Source: an uncultured Prevotella sp.
GTDB taxonomy: Bacteria; Bacteroidota; Bacteroidia; Bacteroidales; Bacteroidaceae
NCBI GenBank assembly: GCA_900546345.1
Contig: URCI01000027.1
Span: 1-36,649 of the forward strand
Reading direction: 5' to 3'
DNA length: 36,649 bases
The notes under the pieces are model-generated. The model searched no databases. It was not told where the DNA came from and saw nothing but the letters and a program-made list of their open reading frames with translations. Shown here in pieces: positions 32,733-36,649 of the stretch (positions are counted from its first letter, which is position 1; each line of letters begins with the position of its first letter). The position numbers and the translations under genes are program-made.

Positions 32733-32855
32733 ATGATACATGGATTAGAAGGACTCATTATTGTTTTTGCTGGTACATCCATCGTTGCCATACTCTTTGC
32801 CATTTGGCTCCACACCAAGAGTGGGGAGAAATGGCTGAAGTCGCTGGATGACTAA
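32733..32855 (+). CDS. Tiny single-span membrane protein, 40 residues
   Basis: An unrecognised small gene starting 4 bases after the previous stop. Its protein begins MIHGLEGL, has one hydrophobic segment at about 7-26 (IIVFAGTSIVAILFAIW) and ends with a short charged tail SGEKWLKSLDD. Tight spacing and a clean membrane-span-plus-tail design favour a real gene. The two small proteins may form a complex. There is no homology I can recognise. Confidence 0.65.
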   Translation: MIHGLEGLIIVFAGTSIVAILFAIWLHTKSGEKWLKSLDD

Positions 32856-32861
32856 ACAAAT

Positions 32862-32900
32862 AGCCTCACCCCCGTACCCCTCTCCAAAAGAGAGGGGAGT
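32862..32900 (+). repeat. 39-bp palindromic repeat, copy 1
   Basis: Begins AGCCTCACCCCCGTACCCC and contains the hairpin CCCCTCT/AGAGGGG. It is the inverted partner of 32998-33036, with only two or three differences. It starts 7 bases after the stop codon of the tiny membrane protein and may serve as its 3' end structure. A truncated third copy (GCCTCACCCCCGTAC) lies at 32927-32941. Confidence 0.8.
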
Positions 32901-32997
32901 GATTACCGACACGAGTAGTTAGGACTGCCTCACCCCCGTACTTTCAACGAAAACCAGCGAACCGAAAGAGGTTAGGGTGTCACCCACCAAACATTTT

Positions 32998-33036
32998 ACT
33001 CCCCTCTCCTTTGGAGAGGGGTATGGGGGTGAGGCT
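32998..33036 (-). repeat. 39-bp palindromic repeat, copy 2 (inverted)
   Basis: Reverse complement of 32862-32900 with about two differences, itself containing CCCCTCTCC/GGAGAGGGG as a stem. Its end touches the stop codon of the HmuR-like gene at 33036-33038. The pair encloses about 100 bases without a gene, so the whole 32862-33036 segment looks like a small mobile palindromic element or a two-sided 3'-end structure between convergent genes. Confidence 0.8.
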
Positions 33037-34985
33037 TATAGCCTGACCTTGCAGCCCACCATCACATTGGTTCCGTCGACGATGGGGCTGTTGAGGTAGT
33101 AATATTTCGGACGATAGTTCAGCAGGTTGTCGACGGAAAAGGTCAGTTTCAGATGTTTGCCGATGCCCATTTGTGCCGACAACTTCCACAGTGTATAGGC
33201 AGGGTAGTGTACGGTGATGGTACCCTCTTTCACATTATAATAATTCTTGAACTCCTGGTTGTCGATGCCCGACAGGAAGCGACCGTCCAGAGCCACCATT
33301 CCATCCAGCAACGTTGAGAAGCGGTGAGTCCAGTCGGCATGTGCCGTCAGGCTGTGCTTGCGTGCAGGCAGGTAGGGGCTGGCGATTTTTTGTCCATCCT
33401 TATGTCCAACCTGCTCATCGACTAAGGCGTAGGACAGCCGGGCGTCAAGGCCACAGTTCCACCGCGCACGCGCCGTAGCCTCAAAACCAGCCACATAAAG
33501 CCGGTCGATGTTGACATAAGGCAGTCGCGGCATCGTCTCCGTGGCACTGGCGTAATAAGGATTTCCCGACGTGACCTTATTGGTCACACGATTGCAGTAT
33601 CCTGACAACAGAAAACCGTAGTTACCCTTGACATACTCCACACTGAGGTTGAAGTTATGGCTCACCTCCGGTTTCAGCAGTGGATTGCCCGTGATGGTCC
33701 AAATACCTATCATGTCGAAATCGTAGTATTTTTCTTTCAATGTCGGTGCACGGAAGCCCATGCCATAGCCGAAGCGCACATTGAGATGGTCAATGGGCGT
33801 ATGACGCACACTGAACTTCGGTGTGACGCGCTGGATGTGATGGTCCGAGAAATAGTCATATCGCAACGCACCCACAAACTCCCAACGTCTATTAAGCTTC
33901 CAGTCGAACTGCGCAAAGGCGTCGATGCTCTGCTGACGGTGTGCCGCATCGAGTTTGGTATTGTAGAGATAGTCGTAGAGATAGTCGGCTCCGGCCGTGA
34001 GCACATTGTCGCCAAAAGTATGGTTATAAAGCAGACGCACACTGTTCTGCACATTGGAATAGCTGCGCATGTCGAGTTTTTGCCGGCGCAACCATGTCGA
34101 CTTGTCGTACTGGTCGAAGCTGTACGAACCTTCCAAGGCATCATTGTCAGAGAGAGTCCACTGAGCCTTTCCGCCCGCATTGAAGTCGCGATAGCGCTCC
34201 GGCGACTCCACGCTGCGCTTCACCTCACGAAAGAAATAGCCTCCGCGTCCCGTAAACTTCAACTTGTCCGACGGCTGCCATATGGCTTTGTCGGCAAAGT
34301 TCCAGGTATGGTCACCGAAGATAGTGGTGATGGTGCGTGCCACGGCACCGTCAGCACTGTGCACGTCATAGTTGTCCTGGGTGGTATGATTCATGTTGAA
34401 CGCATTGCTCCACTGGCTGCCACCACCTTGCAAGGCCAGTCCATAGCGTTGCTCGTTATGTTTAGCCAGACGCATGTCGAGACTGGCGGAGAGTTTCTTA
34501 GCTGCCTGCTTGGTGATGATGTTGATGACGCCGCCGTTGGCGTTGCTGCCATAGAGTGCCGAGGCCGCCCCCTTGACAATCTCGATGTGGTCGACGTTGT
34601 CCATCGACAGCCGTGTGAAGTCCACGTCGTCCATCGTCTCGCCGGCCAGCCGCTCACCGTCGACAAGGATGAGCACGCTCTGTCCGCCAAAGCCAGAGAA
34701 GTTGAGATGCACCATCTGATTCTGCGCAAAGGAGAACTCCACGCCGGGCATCACCTGTTGCAGCAGATCCTTAAGGTTGGTGGCATCGGCCTTCTCGATG
34801 TCGGCGTGGCTGATGACCTGCGTGAGTACGGGCGTCTCCAAAAGCAGTTTCGGTGAGCGCGTTCCCGTGACCACCACCTGCGACAGCTCTTGTCCAGTGA
34901 GCAGGGAGTCGGGAGCCTCAGCAGCCAGCAACGGAGATGAAGAGAGAAAAGCGGCAAAAGCCGTGAAGAGTGACGTATGGCGCAT
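33036..34985 (-). CDS. hmuR: HmuR-like TonB-dependent haem receptor
   Basis: An outer-membrane receptor of 649 residues, near the length of Porphyromonas HmuR. Signal peptide about 1-21 (FAAFLSSSPLLA). The plug has QVVVTGTRSPKLLLETPV and IEIVKGAASALYGSNANGG, with a His at residue 93 (MVHLNFSGFGG). The haem-receptor motifs FRAP (411-414) and NPLL (434-437) are present. From family knowledge HmuR has a ligand His between these motifs; here that stretch has none but has Met425. Its ATG overlaps the hmuY stop (TAATG), so the two are translationally coupled. Haem is inferred from these motifs and the HmuY neighbour. Confidence 0.87.
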   Translation of the reverse strand: MRHTSLFTAFAAFLSSSPLLAAEAPDSLLTGQELSQVVVTGTRSPKLLLETPVLTQVISHADIEKADATNLKDLLQQVMPGVEFSFAQNQMVHLNFSGFGGQSVLILVDGERLAGETMDDVDFTRLSMDNVDHIEIVKGAASALYGSNANGGVINIITKQAAKKLSASLDMRLAKHNEQRYGLALQGGGSQWSNAFNMNHTTQDNYDVHSADGAVARTITTIFGDHTWNFADKAIWQPSDKLKFTGRGGYFFREVKRSVESPERYRDFNAGGKAQWTLSDNDALEGSYSFDQYDKSTWLRRQKLDMRSYSNVQNSVRLLYNHTFGDNVLTAGADYLYDYLYNTKLDAAHRQQSIDAFAQFDWKLNRRWEFVGALRYDYFSDHHIQRVTPKFSVRHTPIDHLNVRFGYGMGFRAPTLKEKYYDFDMIGIWTITGNPLLKPEVSHNFNLSVEYVKGNYGFLLSGYCNRVTNKVTSGNPYYASATETMPRLPYVNIDRLYVAGFEATARARWNCGLDARLSYALVDEQVGHKDGQKIASPYLPARKHSLTAHADWTHRFSTLLDGMVALDGRFLSGIDNQEFKNYYNVKEGTITVHYPAYTLWKLSAQMGIGKHLKLTFSVDNLLNYRPKYYYLNSPIVDGTNVMVGCKVRL

Positions 34986-35779
34986 TATTTGATTTTTTTG
35001 TAGTTGATTCTCAGCCAGCAGGTGGTGCCCTGACTGTTCATGTAGTCTTGCAGTTGCAGGGCGAAGTACTCATCGTCCTTGGTGCGCAGGATGAACACAT
35101 GGCTGTTGAGCGTGTAGGTGGGCGGAATGGGTGGAATGTTGAGCGTCAGCCATGAGGAGAGCACCTGATTGATGCGGATGCCCTGGTTGCCCATGAGACA
35201 GTTGAGCATGTTGGTGCGGTCCACCCACACGTCGCGCTCCGACCACGTGTCGGGAGTGAAGGTTGCGTCGGCAAAGGCCTGGGCACTGTCCGGCACCTCG
35301 TCCATCGACGTGTAGGCTGTCTCGTAGGCACTGCCGCCGTTCGTGCGCACGTTGTCGCGGTGGATGGCGATGGTCCAGTGGTCGGGCTCGGGCTGTGGGG
35401 CCGTGGGCTTGTAGCCGCGCCGTTCGTAGTTCGACATGCCCTTGCCGAAGATGTCGAACCAATAGGTGTAGATGCCGCTGCTGTCGCGCATGGCCTCTTT
35501 GTCCTCGGTCTGTGGGATGGGCCAGGCCGTGAAGGTGGTCTGTGCCTGCTGCAAGGCCGCGGCATCGCCTTTGTCGATTAGCTCTTCGAGCGAGTCGAGG
35601 TCAATGTAGTACCAGTCGTTCCAACTGGTAGCGTTGATGTAGAGCTGTCCGGCCTTCACTTCGGTCGAGCTACCCTTGTCCTCGTCATAGATACCGCCAA
35701 AGACGCCGTCGCAGGATGCCGCCAAGGAAAGGCAGCACCCTGCGAGGAAATATATTAAAAGTCGGTTGATGTGGTTCAC
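34985..35779 (-). CDS. hmuY: HmuY-like haem-binding lipoprotein
   Basis: A predicted outer-surface lipoprotein of 264 residues that captures haem and passes it to HmuR. The region from about 130 fits the HmuY family: HWTIAIHRDNVRTNGGSAYE, then TSMDEVPDS, and the final strands HVFILRTKDDEYFALQLQDY and TCWLRINYKK. It is longer than Porphyromonas HmuY (about 216), mainly by an insertion at about 60-125. The start codon is GTG. The lipid site is either Cys15 (LAGC) or Cys23 (AASC). The histidines that bind haem in P. gingivalis HmuY are not evident; Met191 and Met196 lie in the comparable region. Confidence 0.83.
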   Translation of the reverse strand: MNHINRLLIYFLAGCCLSLAASCDGVFGGIYDEDKGSSTEVKAGQLYINATSWNDWYYIDLDSLEELIDKGDAAALQQAQTTFTAWPIPQTEDKEAMRDSSGIYTYWFDIFGKGMSNYERRGYKPTAPQPEPDHWTIAIHRDNVRTNGGSAYETAYTSMDEVPDSAQAFADATFTPDTWSERDVWVDRTNMLNCLMGNQGIRINQVLSSWLTLNIPPIPPTYTLNSHVFILRTKDDEYFALQLQDYMNSQGTTCWLRINYKKIK

Positions 35780-35797
35780 TAAATATTCGGATAAGGA

Positions 35798-36337
35798 TTA
35801 CTTCTTACGTGTGCCGATGAACTCAGCATCCATCTTAAATGGCATTCTGCCATAGGTATATTGCTTGTTGGTGATTTTGATGCTCCCGTCTGCTTGTGGT
35901 GTTACTGTGATTGTGCCGGAAGGAATGGAATAGTCCTTATCCATTGTGGTGGTTTCGCCTTTAACCATTGTTACATGGGCGGAAAGATTATCAGCCGCAT
36001 AGTCTTTTGTGAAGGAGAGCGTCTTGGCATCGTAGGGAATGTTCTTAATTGTAAATGTTCCCTGCGTAATGTTGCCCATCACGGTATTCTCGTAGGTCTC
36101 CGTACCTATTGTCAGGTTGATGGAACCGTCAGCGTTGGCGGTGATAGTGTAGTCGGCACTGCTGGTATAGGTCCATTGGCCACCAACTGTCACTTGATCA
36201 GTACCAGTGTAGATGCCTGCTGCTTTTTCTGCTGGTGTCTCTGTCTTGTCGTCATCATCATCGCCGCAAGAAGTGAAAGTAGCGGTTGTCATCACGGCTG
36301 CCATGAGCAGCAGCATCAGGGAAAGAAGTTTCTTCAT
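35798..36337 (-). CDS. Calycin-like surface lipoprotein, first gene of the haem operon
   Basis: A predicted lipoprotein of 179 residues. The signal peptide ends at TFTSC with Cys24, followed by GDDDDD, an acidic run of the kind used for surface export in Bacteroidota. The rest is a beta-rich domain resembling the calycin-like lipoprotein family (AAGIYTGTDQVTVGGQWTY, DGSINLTIGTETY, DGSIKITNKQYTYG). Calycins bind small hydrophobic ligands; a link to haem or porphyrin is suggested only by operon position, 18 bases before hmuY. It has a promoter 53 bases upstream. Confidence 0.82.
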   Translation of the reverse strand: MKKLLSLMLLLMAAVMTTATFTSCGDDDDDKTETPAEKAAGIYTGTDQVTVGGQWTYTSSADYTITANADGSINLTIGTETYENTVMGNITQGTFTIKNIPYDAKTLSFTKDYAADNLSAHVTMVKGETTTMDKDYSIPSGTITVTPQADGSIKITNKQYTYGRMPFKMDAEFIGTRKK

Positions 36338-36389
36338 TGTCTTTAAAGTCTTATTTATGATTTAGTTGTGTGATTCAGAATTACGTCTG

Positions 36390-36420
36390 CAAAGTTACGG
36401 CTTTTCACGGATATTCACAA
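36390..36420 (-). promoter_or_regulatory. Promoter of the calycin-hmuY-hmuR operon
   Basis: On the minus strand: TTG (complement of 36418-36420), 20 bases, TAACTTTG (complement of 36390-36397). I see no clear Fur-type operator, though the A/T-rich leader could hide one. Confidence 0.65.
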
Positions 36421-36566
36421 TCCCTACTTATGAGGAAATTTAGGTCTTTGTTGCCAAGGCCCATGTTTATTCCTATTTTCATCAACACATTATATATTCA
36501 TTATTGGTTCTACCCTGTAGAAAACAACAAATTCTATCTTTTGATGTTAATAATTTAGTTATCTGG

Positions 36567-36596
36567 TTGTCATTATCAAATAAATCATTATCTTTG
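36567..36596 (+). promoter_or_regulatory. Promoter firing out of the right edge of the window
   Basis: TTG (36567-36569), 19 bases, TATCTTTG (36589-36596). It implies a plus-strand gene starting soon after 36649. The stretch 36421-36566 is A/T-rich with no convincing gene. Confidence 0.6.
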
Positions 36597-36649
36597 GGCT
36601 CAGTTGCAATAGTCCGTGGATTGATAACCTCATTATCCGAAGATAGTCG

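Noticed and set aside
32927..32990. Possible CRISPR-like or tandem repeat cluster
   Set aside because: Only two full inverted copies and one partial copy are present, with no regular spacers and no cas genes.
33657..34856. 399-codon open frame on the plus strand
   Set aside because: Antisense to the HmuR-like gene; composition (His, Val, Arg rich) and lack of motifs mark it as a shadow.
36370..36558. 62-codon plus-strand frame near the right edge
   Set aside because: It overlaps the promoter of the haem operon, is A/T-rich and has no recognisable protein features.

Overview
The window looks like chromosome of a Bacteroidota species close to Prevotella/Segatella. Evidence: (1) many genes are preceded by the Bacteroidota promoter pattern TTTG (or TTG), about 18-20 bp, TAnnTTTG; (2) lineage-typical families are present (GldH, NigD-like lipoprotein, calycin-like lipoprotein, HmuY/HmuR, DUF4954, three TonB-dependent receptors); (3) the set purH-mreB-mreC-mreD-mrdA-rodA and the pair holB-ricT. 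I found no transposase, integrase, CRISPR array, tRNA or rRNA. Most of the window is ordinary chromosome, with three transport modules and several structured intergenic segments. Species level cannot be decided from the sequence alone.

Left part (1-8.8 kb). Two large palindromes lie at 1-54 and 215-274. A small heat shock protein follows, then a TonB-dependent receptor of the cobalamin/BtuB type, both on the minus strand. A divergent HAD phosphatase comes next. A likely five-gene plus-strand operon starts from one clear promoter: metF (folate/methionine), holB (DNA polymerase III delta'), ricT (PSP1-domain protein), gldH (lipoprotein) and an outer-membrane-like protein. A symmetric terminator at 8759-8808 separates it from the opposing cell-shape operon.

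Cell-shape operon (8.9-15.3 kb, minus strand). Transcription runs purH, mreB, mreC, mreD, mrdA (PBP2), rodA. This is the rod/elongasome set; its purH encodes only the IMP cyclohydrolase domain.

Middle (15.6-26.5 kb). xylB and hflX diverge from a shared region with one good promoter for each. HflX is followed by a DUF4954 beta-helix protein, an M16 metalloprotease and a class I (iron-sulfur) fumarase. A NigD-like lipoprotein and a YgbA-like cysteine protein diverge from each other.

Thiamine module (26.5-30.6 kb, minus strand). A TPP riboswitch precedes a TonB-dependent receptor, a PnuT-type inner-membrane transporter and thiamine pyrophosphokinase. Together these would give outer-membrane uptake, inner-membrane transport and conversion of thiamine to TPP, with feedback by TPP.

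Right part (30.9-36.6 kb). It holds a small unknown cysteine-containing protein, a HAD phosphatase overlapping purN, and a pair of tiny membrane proteins whose promoter sits so close to the start codon that the mRNA is probably leaderless. An inverted pair of 39-bp repeats follows. Last is a haem-uptake operon: calycin-like lipoprotein, HmuY-like haemophore, HmuR-like receptor. A promoter at the right edge fires out of the window.

No wholly new system stands out. The points most worth checking are the haem-ligand differences in the HmuY/HmuR pair, the single-domain PurH, the cysteine-free delta' subunit, the leaderless small membrane proteins and the palindromic intergenic elements.
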